Positions 44,159-53,155 of a DNA stretch of 64,000 bases are shown here, piece by piece. The notes beneath the pieces were generated by a model that ran no database searches, was not told where the DNA came from, and saw only the letters and a list, made by a program, of their open reading frames with translations. Each line of letters starts with the position of its first letter. The stretch's first letter is position 1. The translations under genes were made by a program, and so were the position numbers. Origin of the DNA: Massilia sp. ZL223 (lineage in GTDB: Bacteria > Pseudomonadota > Gammaproteobacteria > Burkholderiales > Burkholderiaceae_D); assembly GCF_018119395.1 (NCBI RefSeq), contig NZ_JAGPWD010000027.1, forward strand, positions 18,877 through 82,876, given 5' to 3'.

Positions 44159-46119
44159 CAGAAGTCGTAGCGCAGCGACAGCTTCAGCTGGCGGCCGTCG
44201 CTCGGATAGATCCCCGAGCGGCAGCCGAAGGCGTTGCTGTAGTAGTCGCGGTCGAACAGGTTCAGGCCGCTGACCGCCACTTCCCAGGCGCCCATGCGGC
44301 GCGCATAGCGTGCGTCGACGGTCGTGTAGGAAGGGATGCGCGCGCCGCAGCTGTTGGTGAAGTCGCTGCCGTAGCGCTGGCTGTCGACCCACTGGGCGCC
44401 GATGTCGGCGCTCTGGCCGTCGCCCGGCACCCAGGCCAGGCGCCCGCTCACGACGTTCTTCGGCACCAGCACCATCTCACGGCCGGCGTTCGGGCCGGCG
44501 GTGAACTCGGCGTCCACGCGCTGCCACTGGCCGGTCAGGCGCCATGCCGCGCCGAGGGCGGCCTGCCCTTCCACTTCCAGGCCCTGGCGGCGGGTCGGAT
44601 CGAGATTGGTGTTGGCGCCCCAGCCGATGGTCGGATCGTAGAAGATCTCGTTGCGCAGGCGGTGGCGGAACAGGCGCGCCGTCAGCTGACGCTCCTTGCC
44701 GCCGGCGGTCACGCCCAGCTCCAGGTCGCGCGAGGTCTGCGGCTGCAGCACGTCGGCGCTCGAGCGCAGGCCGTTCTCGTCGGCGTTGGGCATGCGGTAG
44801 CTGCGGCCGGCCTTGGCGAACAGCGTCACCTCCGGCATCACGTCAACGCTGCCTTCCAGCGACCAGGCGTTGAGCGACTGCGAACGGCTATCGGTCGCGG
44901 CGCCCAGCACGTCGTCCTTCTCGAATTTCTCGTGGCGCACGCCCGCGGCCAGGCGCGCGTTGTGCGGCGCGTTCCAGCGCAGCTCGTCGCGCAGGTAGAT
45001 CGCCCTGGAATCCTGGCGCGCGTCGCCCGAACCGAAGTCCGACTTCACCTGGCGCTCCCAGCGGATCAGGTCGACGCCCGCCACCAGCTCGTTGCGCTGG
45101 CCGCCCAGCATGGCGCTGTGGCGCACGCGCGGCGAGAACTGGGTCTGCTCCGACGCGTAGGTGGAACGCGACAGCGTGGTGCTGAAGAAGTAGTTGGCGC
45201 TCAGGTCGCGTTCGCGGTGCGACAGGTCGGCGGCCAGCTCGAAGGCGCCCACGCGCTGCTCGGCGTAGGCACTGATGCGGTCGGTGTCCAGGGTGCCGAA
45301 GTCCCGGAGGGTGAGGCTCTGGCGCGGATTGGCCAGGTATTCGTCTTCCGTGAGCGAACCGGGGAAGCGCGAATCGGAACGCGCGCTCTCGATGCGCAGG
45401 CCGGCGCGGCCTTGCGCGTCCCAGGCGTATTGCAGGCCGGCGCTGGCGGTGGTCTGGTCGAAATCGCTGTTGCGGCGATAGCCGTCGCTGCTGCGGTCGG
45501 CGATGGACGCGTCGAAGGACCAGGGGCCGGCGCCATGGCTGAGCGAGGCGCGCAGGTCGCGGTGGTCGAAGCGCCCTGCTTCGGCGAACACCGAAGCGCG
45601 GGTGCCGGCCTGGCCGGCGCGGCGGGTGATGATGTGGATCACGCCGCCGGTCGCGCCTTCGCCGTACAGCACGCTGCTGCCGCCGCGCGTGATCTCGATG
45701 CGCTCGACGCTGTCGACCGGGATCGTCGAGAGCACGGTGTTGGCCAGTTCGTTCTCGTTCAGGCGCACGCCGTCGACCATCACCACCAGGTTCTGGGCGC
45801 TGTTGGAACCGAAACCGCGCAGGTCGAGCGCGAAGTCGGGCGAGGCGTCCAGGCTCTGGCGGCCGTACACGCCGCCGACCTTGCGGATCGCTTCGTTGAC
45901 GTCGGTGGCGCCGGCGCGGCGGATCTCGTCCGCGGTGATGACGGTGGCGCCGATCGGGGCCAGCCCGGCGTCGACCGGGAAGCGGGCGCCGGTGACGACG
46001 ATGGAGGGAACGGCGTCCTGGGCGCAGGCCTGGGCGGCGAGGACGGACAGGGACAGGGCGCAGGCCAGGGCGAGCGGCTTGATGGCCGGCGCGCTGCGCG
46101 GTAGAGCAGCAAAATTCAT
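44158..46119 (-). CDS. TonB-dependent cobalamin receptor (BtuB-like)
   Basis: This 653-residue outer-membrane receptor has a signal ending at ACA-QDA, a plug domain (VVTGARFPVDAGLAPIGATV ... LRGFGSNSAQNLVVMVDGVRLNE, ITRGGSSVLYGEGATGGVIHI) and a 22-strand-type barrel ending LSLRYDF. A TonB box is likely in the IVVTGARF stretch. It is the first gene after a cobalamin riboswitch, so it is predicted to import B12 or precursors, and its expression should fall when B12 is plentiful. The BtuF-like gene is coupled at its 3' end. ExbB/ExbD at 27-28 kb may power it. Confidence 0.9.
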   Translation of the reverse strand: MNFAALPRSAPAIKPLALACALSLSVLAAQACAQDAVPSIVVTGARFPVDAGLAPIGATVITADEIRRAGATDVNEAIRKVGGVYGRQSLDASPDFALDLRGFGSNSAQNLVVMVDGVRLNENELANTVLSTIPVDSVERIEITRGGSSVLYGEGATGGVIHIITRRAGQAGTRASVFAEAGRFDHRDLRASLSHGAGPWSFDASIADRSSDGYRRNSDFDQTTASAGLQYAWDAQGRAGLRIESARSDSRFPGSLTEDEYLANPRQSLTLRDFGTLDTDRISAYAEQRVGAFELAADLSHRERDLSANYFFSTTLSRSTYASEQTQFSPRVRHSAMLGGQRNELVAGVDLIRWERQVKSDFGSGDARQDSRAIYLRDELRWNAPHNARLAAGVRHEKFEKDDVLGAATDSRSQSLNAWSLEGSVDVMPEVTLFAKAGRSYRMPNADENGLRSSADVLQPQTSRDLELGVTAGGKERQLTARLFRHRLRNEIFYDPTIGWGANTNLDPTRRQGLEVEGQAALGAAWRLTGQWQRVDAEFTAGPNAGREMVLVPKNVVSGRLAWVPGDGQSADIGAQWVDSQRYGSDFTNSCGARIPSYTTVDARYARRMGAWEVAVSGLNLFDRDYYSNAFGCRSGIYPSDGRQLKLSLRYDF

Positions 46120-46134
46120 GTCGGATGCATTTTC

Positions 46135-46168
46135 GAAAAAGCCACCGGCCTGCGTCCCCGCACGCCGG
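46135..46168 (-). terminator. Expression-platform terminator of the cobalamin riboswitch
   Basis: On the minus strand CCGG-CG-TGCG / CGCA-GG-CCGG form a hairpin with a GGGA loop (one internal mismatch), followed by TGGCTTTTTC. It lies 16 bp before the receptor start, downstream of the aptamer. Confidence 0.6.
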
Positions 46169-46204
46169 AGTCAACGGAAGCCGCGTGCGAACGCGCTTCC
46201 ACCT

Positions 46205-46375
46205 GTCTGGCCGGTATCCGGGCTTGCAAGACGGACCGCCTCACCTTCCTATGCAGGATGCACAGTGGTTGTCGAGGAAGCCTGTCGCCGATTGGCGACG
46301 CTTGTTGACCGTTGCGGGGGCAGCACACCTGGCGATCATGCGTAGCGCGATCGCGTCGTGTTTCCCGTTTAACTG
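46205..46375 (-). ncRNA. Cobalamin riboswitch
   Basis: Reading the minus strand, the conserved parts occur in order: GGGAA near 46366, GCCAGGTG, GCTGCCCCCGCAACGGT (consensus GCCCCCGCAACTGT), CCACTG, GGAAGG, and the B12 box AGCCCGGATACCGGCC (46209-46224). A terminator-like hairpin follows before the BtuB-like start. The switch should terminate transcription when adenosylcobalamin binds. Confidence 0.9.
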
Positions 46376-46487
46376 CGCGCGCAGATTGCGCACGCGGGCA
46401 CCAGAACGGGCCGCATTATAACGCTGGCAAGGCCCAGCCGCCATTTTTGCCTTCCAAGCGCCATTTCGCGCCTTCTGTCGGAAAATC

Positions 46488-46517
46488 TTGGCGCGGCGAC
46501 AAGCTTGTCGATATAGT
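46488..46517 (+). promoter_or_regulatory. Predicted promoter of the M1 peptidase gene, with palindrome
   Basis: TTGGCG, 18 bp, TATAGT. The spacer carries the perfect 12-bp palindrome GACAAGCTTGTC (46498-46509), a possible repressor site. Confidence 0.45.
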
Positions 46518-46560
46518 CACTCCACAATCACAACTCATCCTTACACGACAAGGAGTCCTG

Positions 46561-48774
46561 ATGGAGATTCGTTTCCGCAGCCGTTCCGTGCTGGCCGCCG
46601 GCGCGGCCGGCGTGGCCTTACTGAGCGCCGGCCTGGCCCTGGCCTGGACCGTCCAGGCCAGCGCGCCCGCCGCCGCGCCGCCGCCCTCGCTCGACGGCAT
46701 CGCCCTCGCCGCCCCCGACGCCGCCTTCGTGACCACGCCCAGCGCGCCGGATGCCTGGGGCGGGATCCGCACCGGCGAGCAGGCCACCCTGTCCGACCGC
46801 GTGGTCCAGTACCGCATCGAGGCCACGCTCGATCCGGTCAAGCACCAGGTGACGGGCCAGCAGCAGCTCACCTGGCGCAACCGCAGCGCCGTTCCCGTGC
46901 GCAGCGTCTACGTGCACCTGTACATGAACGCCTTCGAAGGCGCGGGCAGCACCTTCTTCACCGAGCAGCGCCAGAGCGGCCAAGGCTTCCGTACCGGGGT
47001 CGAGACCAAGGACGGCGAATGGGGCCACATCGCCCTGCGCAGCGTGCGCCAGGCCGGCGCCAGCGTGCCGTGGCGCTTCGTCCAGCCCGACAACGGCCCG
47101 GCCACCGACCACACCGTGGTGCGCATGGACCTGCCGCAGGCGGTCGCGCCGGGCGCCTCGACCACGCTCGACATCGGCTTCGCCACCCAGCTGCCGCGCG
47201 TGATCGCGCGCACCGGCTATTTCGGCAGCTTCCACCTGGTGGCGCAATGGTTCCCCAAGATCGCCGTGCTCGAACTGCCGGGCGAACGCGGGGCCACGGC
47301 GCCGCGCTGGAACGCGCATGAGTTCCACCAGAACTCCGAGTTCTACGCCGACTTCGGCAGCTTCGACGTCAGCCTCACCGTGCCCAAGGACTATACGGTG
47401 GGCGCCACCGGCGAACTGCAGGGCGCACCCGTCGAGAAGAACGGCATGGTGACGCGCCGCTACGTGCAGGCCGACGTCCACGACTTCGCCTGGATGGCCG
47501 ACCGCAGGAGCGCCAAGCCGCTGGTCGAGACCTGGACCGGCCCGGGCAGCCCGACCGTGACGGTGCAGGTGATCTACCCGCCCGAATACGCCGCCAGCGC
47601 CGAGCCGGCGATGAAGGCGGCCAAGGATTCGCTGGCCTACTTCTCGCGCACCCTCGGCCCCTACCCCTACAAGACCCTGACGGTGGTGATCCCGCCCCAC
47701 AACGCCGAGGAAGCCGGCGGCATGGAGTACCCGACCTTCTTCACCGCCATGGGCTACGACAAGGTGGAGCCGAAGTCGCTGCAGGCCTTCGAGCTCGACG
47801 CGGTCACTATCCACGAATTCGGCCACGGCTACTTCTACGGCATCCTGGCCTCGAACGAGTTCGAGGAGCCCTTCCTCGACGAAGGCATGAACGAATACTG
47901 GGACAGCCGCATGATGCGCGACCGCGGCCAGCAGGTGTACCCGGCGCCGGCCTTCATGAAACGGCTCGGCATCGACCCGGCCTTCGACGTGTTCGACGGC
48001 GTGCGCACCGGCGCCCCGCGCGACAACCCGGCCGACGCGCCTGGCGAGAACGCCTGGCACCGCCTGCAGGGCATCGGCCCGGTGTACTCGCGCAGCGCCA
48101 TCGTGATGCGCGACCTGGAAGAGCGCATCGGCCGCGAAGCCATGGAGCGCGGCTTCAAGGAATACTACCGCCGCTGGAAGTTCCGCCATCCGGGCATCGC
48201 CGACCTGCGCGAAGCCCTCGCCGACGGAACCGGCCAGCGCGCGGCGGTCGAGCGGGTCTTCGCCCAGCAGGTGTTCTCGACCGCCAGGGTGGACGACCGC
48301 GTGGCCGAGATCGGCAGCGAGGAAGTCCTGCCGCTGCCGGGCACGCGCATGGCCGGCGGCAAGCAGGTGGAAGACACCCAGGAAGCGGTCGACAAGCGCA
48401 TCGAGCGCATCCGCGAAGAATGGGACAAGGCGCATCCGAAGCCGGCGGCCGGCACCGGCCCCTTCCCCTACCGCACCACGGTGACCGTGCGCCGCGGCGG
48501 CGCGCCGGTGCCGCAGACTTTGGTGGTGAAGTTCGCCGACGGCAGCAGCGAGACGGTGCTGTGGGATACCGACGAGCGCTGGCGCACCTTCACCTGGGTG
48601 CGGCCGACCAAGGCCGTGTCGGCCCAGCTCGACCCACGCCGCAGCCACTACCTCGACGTCAACAAGCTCGACGACAGCCGCACCCTCAAGGCCGACCGCA
48701 GCGCGTCGACCCGCTGGACCGGCGAATTCGCCGCCTTCGTCCAACTCGTCCTTTCCTTCATCGCGACCGTATGA
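46561..48774 (+). CDS. M1-family zinc metallopeptidase
   Basis: The start is ATG 46561 with AAGGAG 6 nt upstream; the longer frame in front is not needed. The 737-residue protein has an N-terminal signal/anchor (VLAAGAAGVALLSAGLALAW). The substrate loop is AEEAGGMEYPT. The zinc site is HEFGHGYFYG (His near 418), with the third ligand Glu 19 residues after the second His in FLDEGMNEY. It is a periplasmic or membrane-anchored peptidase of the uncharacterised M1 branch, not classical PepN. Its stop overlaps the next start (ATGA), so it works with the membrane protein that follows. Confidence 0.92.
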   Translation: MEIRFRSRSVLAAGAAGVALLSAGLALAWTVQASAPAAAPPPSLDGIALAAPDAAFVTTPSAPDAWGGIRTGEQATLSDRVVQYRIEATLDPVKHQVTGQQQLTWRNRSAVPVRSVYVHLYMNAFEGAGSTFFTEQRQSGQGFRTGVETKDGEWGHIALRSVRQAGASVPWRFVQPDNGPATDHTVVRMDLPQAVAPGASTTLDIGFATQLPRVIARTGYFGSFHLVAQWFPKIAVLELPGERGATAPRWNAHEFHQNSEFYADFGSFDVSLTVPKDYTVGATGELQGAPVEKNGMVTRRYVQADVHDFAWMADRRSAKPLVETWTGPGSPTVTVQVIYPPEYAASAEPAMKAAKDSLAYFSRTLGPYPYKTLTVVIPPHNAEEAGGMEYPTFFTAMGYDKVEPKSLQAFELDAVTIHEFGHGYFYGILASNEFEEPFLDEGMNEYWDSRMMRDRGQQVYPAPAFMKRLGIDPAFDVFDGVRTGAPRDNPADAPGENAWHRLQGIGPVYSRSAIVMRDLEERIGREAMERGFKEYYRRWKFRHPGIADLREALADGTGQRAAVERVFAQQVFSTARVDDRVAEIGSEEVLPLPGTRMAGGKQVEDTQEAVDKRIERIREEWDKAHPKPAAGTGPFPYRTTVTVRRGGAPVPQTLVVKFADGSSETVLWDTDERWRTFTWVRPTKAVSAQLDPRRSHYLDVNKLDDSRTLKADRSASTRWTGEFAAFVQLVLSFIATV

Positions 48775-49703
48775 CGACCATGAGCGCACTCCTCGACAAG
48801 CAAGCGGCGCCGCCGCATACCATCCCCAGCGCGGCGCCGAGCCGCCTGCCCGCGCCGCTGCGCGCCACCCGCCCGGCCCTGCAATGGCGCCTGGTGCTGC
48901 TGTGGCTCGCCGCTCTGCTGCTGCCCACGCTGGCGGCCTCGCTGCCGGTCTGGAACATGCTGGGCGCGGCCTTCGACCACTCGGTCCAGGCGGCGGAACT
49001 GGCGCGCCGCCTCGACCTGGTCTCGATCACCGACCTGATCGGCACCGGCAAGCAGTACGGCGCCGCCGTCACCGGCGGCGGCATCGCGGCCCTGGTGCTG
49101 ACCCTGCTGCTGTCGCCGCTGCTGACCGGCGCCGCGATCACGGCGGCGCGCGCTCCGCAGACTCCGGGCTTCGCGGCCCTGGTGGCGGGCGGCGTGCTCG
49201 AATACGGCCGCCTGGCGCGCATGATGATCTGGGCGCTGCTGCCGCTCGCCCTGGTGGGCGCCGTGGCCGGCGTCGCCTTCGACGCCGCCGGCAAGCAGGA
49301 GGCCGCCGCCATCGTGGCGGTCGACGCCAGCCTGGCCCTGACCGGCGCGCAGATCCTGGCGGCCGTGCTGTTCCTGGTGGTGCACGCGACCCTCGACCAG
49401 GGCCGCGCGGTGCTGGCGCTCGACCGCCGCCGCACCTCCGCCGTGAAAGCCTGGTTCGCCGGCCTGCGCGTGCTGGCGCGCCGCCCGTTCGCCGTGCTCG
49501 GCACCTACCTGGGCCTGACGGTTCTGGGCCTGGGCCTGGCGGCGCTGCTGGCGGTGGCGCGCATCAATACACCGCCGCTGGGCGTCGCCGGCTTCGTCGG
49601 GGCCCTGCTGCTGACCCAGCTGGCGGTGGCGGTCCTGGCCTGGATGCGCTGCGCGCGCCTGTTCGGCCTGATGGAAGTGGCGCGGGGCGCCAGCAAGGTG
49701 TAG
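48771..49703 (+). CDS. Polytopic membrane protein coupled to the M1 peptidase
   Basis: This 310-residue protein has about six hydrophobic helices separated by short loops (LVLLWLAALLLPTLAASLPVW, GGGIAALVLTLLLSPLLTGA, MMIWALLPLALVGAVAGV, ILAAVLFLVVHATL, VLGTYLGLTVLGLGLAALLA, GALLLTQLAVAVLAWM). Its start overlaps the M1 peptidase stop. No transporter or enzyme family is recognised. The tight coupling suggests that it anchors, regulates or supplies substrate to the peptidase. Confidence 0.75.
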   Translation: MTTMSALLDKQAAPPHTIPSAAPSRLPAPLRATRPALQWRLVLLWLAALLLPTLAASLPVWNMLGAAFDHSVQAAELARRLDLVSITDLIGTGKQYGAAVTGGGIAALVLTLLLSPLLTGAAITAARAPQTPGFAALVAGGVLEYGRLARMMIWALLPLALVGAVAGVAFDAAGKQEAAAIVAVDASLALTGAQILAAVLFLVVHATLDQGRAVLALDRRRTSAVKAWFAGLRVLARRPFAVLGTYLGLTVLGLGLAALLAVARINTPPLGVAGFVGALLLTQLAVAVLAWMRCARLFGLMEVARGASKV

Positions 49704-49749
49704 GAGGATGGGCTAACATGGGCGTTACGAGCTTTCGAGAGGAGCGCCC

Positions 49750-50583
49750 ATGTCCACCTTACCCACCTATTTCGTCTCGCATGGCGGCGGCCCCTGGCCG
49801 TGGATGAAGGAGCAGGTCGGCGCCGCCTACGACCGACTGGAAGCCTCGCTCAAGGCGATGCGGCAGGAGAATGGCGACGCGGTGCGCGCGGTGCTGGTCG
49901 TGACCAGCCACTGGGAAGCGCCGCACTTCATGCTGTCCTCCGGCGGCGCACCAGGCATGATCTACGACTACGGCGGCTTTCCTCCCCATACCTACCAGAT
50001 CCGCTATCCCGCCCCGGGCGATCCCGCGCTGGCCGGCCAGGTAGCGCGCCTGCTGGCCGCGGCGGGCATCGACGCCGAACTCGATCCCGAGCGCGGCTTC
50101 GACCACGGCACCTTCTCGATGCTGTATCCGGTGTACCCGGAAGCGCGCATGCCGGTGGTGCAGATGTCCTTGCTGCGCGACCTGGACCCGGCCGCGCACA
50201 TCGCCGCCGGGCGCGCGCTCAAGCCCTTGCGCGACGAGGGCGTGCTGATCGTCGGGAGCGGGCTGTCCTTCCACAACCTGCGCCAGTTCGGACCGGCGGG
50301 ACGGGAGGCGTCGCATGCCTTCGACGGCTGGCTGCGGCATGCGGTGGTGGACCTGCCGCCGAGTGAACGCGAACAGGCGCTGCTGCGCTGGAGCCAAGCG
50401 CCGCAGGCAGGGGCCGCGCATCCGCGCGAGGAGCATTTGATTCCGCTGATGGTGGCGCTCGGAGCGGCGGAAGATGAAGCGGCAGCCTGTGTGTACCACG
50501 AAGATGACTTCTTCGGGAGCCTGGCGGTGTCGAGTTTCCGCTTTGGCGAGCCAGCGGCCGGCGGCGCCGGCACGAATCGATAA
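49750..50583 (+). CDS. Extradiol ring-cleavage dioxygenase, DODA/YgiD type
   Basis: This 277-residue LigB-superfamily protein begins STLPTYFVSHGGGPWPW, with the first metal His in VSHGGG. VTSHWEAPHFML carries another, and GFDHGTFSML and GSGLSFHNLR complete the site, as in 4,5-DOPA extradiol dioxygenases such as YgiD. The reaction is Fe- or Zn-dependent opening of a catechol ring; the natural substrate is unknown. GAGAGGAG precedes the ATG. It stands alone between the peptidase pair and the GTPase gene. Confidence 0.9.
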   Translation: MSTLPTYFVSHGGGPWPWMKEQVGAAYDRLEASLKAMRQENGDAVRAVLVVTSHWEAPHFMLSSGGAPGMIYDYGGFPPHTYQIRYPAPGDPALAGQVARLLAAAGIDAELDPERGFDHGTFSMLYPVYPEARMPVVQMSLLRDLDPAAHIAAGRALKPLRDEGVLIVGSGLSFHNLRQFGPAGREASHAFDGWLRHAVVDLPPSEREQALLRWSQAPQAGAAHPREEHLIPLMVALGAAEDEAAACVYHEDDFFGSLAVSSFRFGEPAAGGAGTNR

Positions 50584-50640
50584 GGTCCGGCGATCACCGC
50601 GTCGGCGGCAGAGCCGGCATCGCGCTGATGACAGGGTTGT

Positions 50641-51588
50641 TTAAGTCCCGCGTTTTCCGCGCGCCGCCTGCTCTGCCTTCTCTGCCGCCTTCTCTTCGGC
50701 GATGCGCGCCTTCTCCGCCATCTCGACCGCGTGCTGCGCCAGGCTGGCCGCACGGGTTTCCGGCGTCTCCAGGCTGATGCGCCCCAGTGCGCCGCTGCGG
50801 TAGTCCTGCAGCAGCATGTGCGAAGCCTTCTCGTAATCGAACTCGCCGCCGCGTACGCGGTAGCCGCGGCGCGCCGCCACGCCTTCGATCACGTCCACGC
50901 CGTCCATGCCTTCGGTCTTCAGGCCATAACGGGCCGTGAGCAGCTGCGGGTAACGCTCCAGCAGCACGCTCGCCAGGTATTCAGCGACTTCTTCTTCGAT
51001 CAGCGCGTTCGAGCCGATCGCGTGGCTGGCCGCCAGCGCCAGGCCGTCGCTCGCCATCGCGATCTTCGGCCACAGCATGCCGGGGGTGTCGACCAGCACA
51101 GTGTGCTTGTCCAGGTAGAGGCGCTGCTGGGTCTTGGTCACGGCCGGCTCGTCGCCCACCTTGGCCACGCGCTTTTTCAGCAGCGCGTTCATCAGGGTCG
51201 ACTTGCCCACGTTCGGGATGCCCATGATCATGATGCGCAGCGGCTTGGTCGGCACGCCGCGGTGCGGCGCCAGTCCCAGGCACAGCGCCGGGATGCGCGC
51301 CACGTCGGCCGGCTTCTTGGTCGTCATCGGATAGGCGGTCACGCCTTCCTGGGCGTCGTAATAGGCCTTCCAGGCGGCGGTGGCGGCGGGATCGGCCAGG
51401 TCGATCTTGTTCAGGACCTTCAGGCAGGGGCGCTGGCGGAACTTGCGGATCTCCTCGACCAGCGGGTTACGGCTCGCCTCCGGCAGCCGCGCGTCCAGGA
51501 CCTCGACCACCACGTCGATGTTCTCCATCTGCTCGGCCGCTTCCCTCTTGGCCGCATTCATGTGCCCCGGGAACCATTGTATCGACAT
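50641..51588 (-). CDS. RbgA/YlqF-family ribosome-assembly GTPase
   Basis: The start is ATG 51588 (MSIQWFPGHMNAAKREAAEQ) with GAGAG upstream, giving 315 residues. The G motifs are circularly permuted: NKIDL comes first, then GIPNVGKST (P-loop) and DTPGMLWPK, the hallmark of this family. RbgA acts in late 50S subunit assembly. The C-terminal domain is followed by a charged Ala/Lys/Glu-rich tail. The gene is divergent from a small membrane protein gene. Confidence 0.93.
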   Translation of the reverse strand: MSIQWFPGHMNAAKREAAEQMENIDVVVEVLDARLPEASRNPLVEEIRKFRQRPCLKVLNKIDLADPAATAAWKAYYDAQEGVTAYPMTTKKPADVARIPALCLGLAPHRGVPTKPLRIMIMGIPNVGKSTLMNALLKKRVAKVGDEPAVTKTQQRLYLDKHTVLVDTPGMLWPKIAMASDGLALAASHAIGSNALIEEEVAEYLASVLLERYPQLLTARYGLKTEGMDGVDVIEGVAARRGYRVRGGEFDYEKASHMLLQDYRSGALGRISLETPETRAASLAQHAVEMAEKARIAEEKAAEKAEQAARGKRGT

Positions 51589-51744
51589 ACTTTGCTCTCT
51601 ATATCTTTCGTTCAAGGCGCTATTTTACGCTGGCGCCCGCCCTCCCCACTACACCGGCCGCACTTCTTGATACATTGCAACGCGTTTGAAACATTTGGCG
51701 CGCACACTTTCCTTTGGCCGTTAGAGCCGCTGGAGGAGAGAAAG

Positions 51745-51885
51745 ATGAAAGTGCGACAACTCGACAAGCGCCCGCTCGTGCGCCCACTCATGCGTCCATT
51801 CTTGCGCTGGTTCTGGTGCGGGATGCTGTGCGGCGCGATCGGCGTCGCCATGATGATGGAGCAGCTCCCGCTGCTGCCGGGCTGA
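51745..51885 (+). CDS. 46-residue single-pass membrane protein
   Basis: GGAGGAG 7 nt before the ATG marks a strong ribosome site. The product has a very basic N-terminus (MKVRQLDKRPLVRPLMRPFL) and one membrane helix (WFWCGMLCGAIGVAMMMEQL) with two Cys. It is too short for many annotation pipelines. No family is recognised; size and layout resemble small regulatory membrane proteins. It is convergent with the gene ending at 51911, with a 25 bp gap. Confidence 0.6.
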   Translation: MKVRQLDKRPLVRPLMRPFLRWFWCGMLCGAIGVAMMMEQLPLLPG

Positions 51886-51910
51886 AGCCAAGGCCCGGCA
51901 GCAGCGGCGC

Positions 51911-53155
51911 TCACCCTGCGGGCTGGGCGCAGGCGCTGGGCGGCGCGGCCTGGCCCGGGTCGAAAGCGGCCAGCCGGGCGCGCGCCTCCTTGCGGTCCTT
52001 CGCAAACTCGGTCAGGTAGCGGCTGCGCTCCTCGCTCTGCCATTCGGCATCCGAGAAGCCCTTCGGCGACTGGGTCTTGCTGGCGTAGACCTTGCCCTCC
52101 AGGCGCGGCAGCAGCAGCCGGTCCGGGTCGGCGTTCTCGCGCAGCAGGTAACCGTCGACATCGCGCAGCACCAGCGGCAGCTGCGGCGCACCGTCCGTCA
52201 GCAGCTTGCCGAACACGCTCAGCTTCACGTCCTGCGCGCCTGCTCCCAGTACGTCGTTGAAGGTCGCCAGCGCGAAGGGCTTGCCGCGCGCGTCGTCGAC
52301 CCGGCCGGTGACGACGTAGCGGCCCGGCTGGCGCACGTCCAGGCGCAGGTAGAAGTTGAGCGAGCCGTTCTCGGTGGCTTCGCGCACCTGCCCGGTCCAG
52401 GAGGCCGGCAGGGTCGGCGTGTAGATGACGTCGAACAGGGCGAAGCCGCTGCGTCCGCCCGCCGTGTAGCGCACCTCGGTGCGGATGGTGCCGTGGAAGC
52501 CCGCCAGCCCGGTCTGGGCCGGCGACAGCACGCCCGCGAAGGCGCCGTCGCCCGCCACCGGATCGGCGCCGCCGCCGTCGTCCGCGAAGGGCAGCGCCAC
52601 CTGGGCCGTGGGACGGCTGGCGCCGTAGGTCATGCCCTGCGCCAGCGCCCGCGTCACCACCAGGGGCACCGTCTGGCCCTGGGCGTCCACCGCGCGCAGC
52701 GAAAAGGCGACCGCCTCTCCCGCCGCCAGGTAGACGCGCGACTGCGAGGTCTGGAGCAGCACCTTGTCGCTGCTGCCTCCGCCCGGCGTGCGCATCGGGT
52801 TCATCTCGGTCACCGGCTGGTTCGGGTGGGCCTGGTCCGGGTTGCGCGCGATCGGCTGCGACTCGTGCGGATACCTGCTGCCTTCGAGGTAGCTGCAATA
52901 GGCCTGGTCGGTCTCCCGCACCTGCTCGACCAGCAGGCGGCGCCGCTCCTCGCGGCCGTCCGGGACAGGCAGGCCGCCCTGCTCCGGCAGCTTGGCGAAG
53001 AATTGCGGGCCGCTTGAAGAAGGCGGTGCGGCCGTGGCGTGCTGGGTGCCGGCCTCGCCGCCGCGCGCCAGGTAGAGACCGGCGGCGGCGAGGGCCGCGA
53101 TACCCAGTCCGATGGACCAGGCAAGGCGGCGCGGCTTGCGTGCCTCAGTAGGCAC
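51911..53155 (-). CDS. Membrane-anchored protein with beta-sandwich-like domains, partner of the secreted hydrolase-like protein
   Basis: This 414-residue protein has an N-terminal anchor (LAWSIGLGIAALAAAGLYLA). A charged segment with one Cys (DQAYCSYLEGSRYPHE) and NPDQAHPNQPVTEMNPM follows. Then come Ig- or invasin-like beta domains (SRVYLAAGEAVAFSLRAVDAQGQTVPL; DVRQPGRYVVTGRVDDARGKPFALATF), resembling choice-of-anchor-type extracellular modules. The 5' end overlaps the upstream hydrolase-like gene by 11 bp, so it is translated with it. It may be a chaperone-like or immunity partner, by analogy with lipase-foldase pairs. That is inference only. Confidence 0.65.
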   Translation of the reverse strand: MPTEARKPRRLAWSIGLGIAALAAAGLYLARGGEAGTQHATAAPPSSSGPQFFAKLPEQGGLPVPDGREERRRLLVEQVRETDQAYCSYLEGSRYPHESQPIARNPDQAHPNQPVTEMNPMRTPGGGSSDKVLLQTSQSRVYLAAGEAVAFSLRAVDAQGQTVPLVVTRALAQGMTYGASRPTAQVALPFADDGGGADPVAGDGAFAGVLSPAQTGLAGFHGTIRTEVRYTAGGRSGFALFDVIYTPTLPASWTGQVREATENGSLNFYLRLDVRQPGRYVVTGRVDDARGKPFALATFNDVLGAGAQDVKLSVFGKLLTDGAPQLPLVLRDVDGYLLRENADPDRLLLPRLEGKVYASKTQSPKGFSDAEWQSEERSRYLTEFAKDRKEARARLAAFDPGQAAPPSACAQPAG

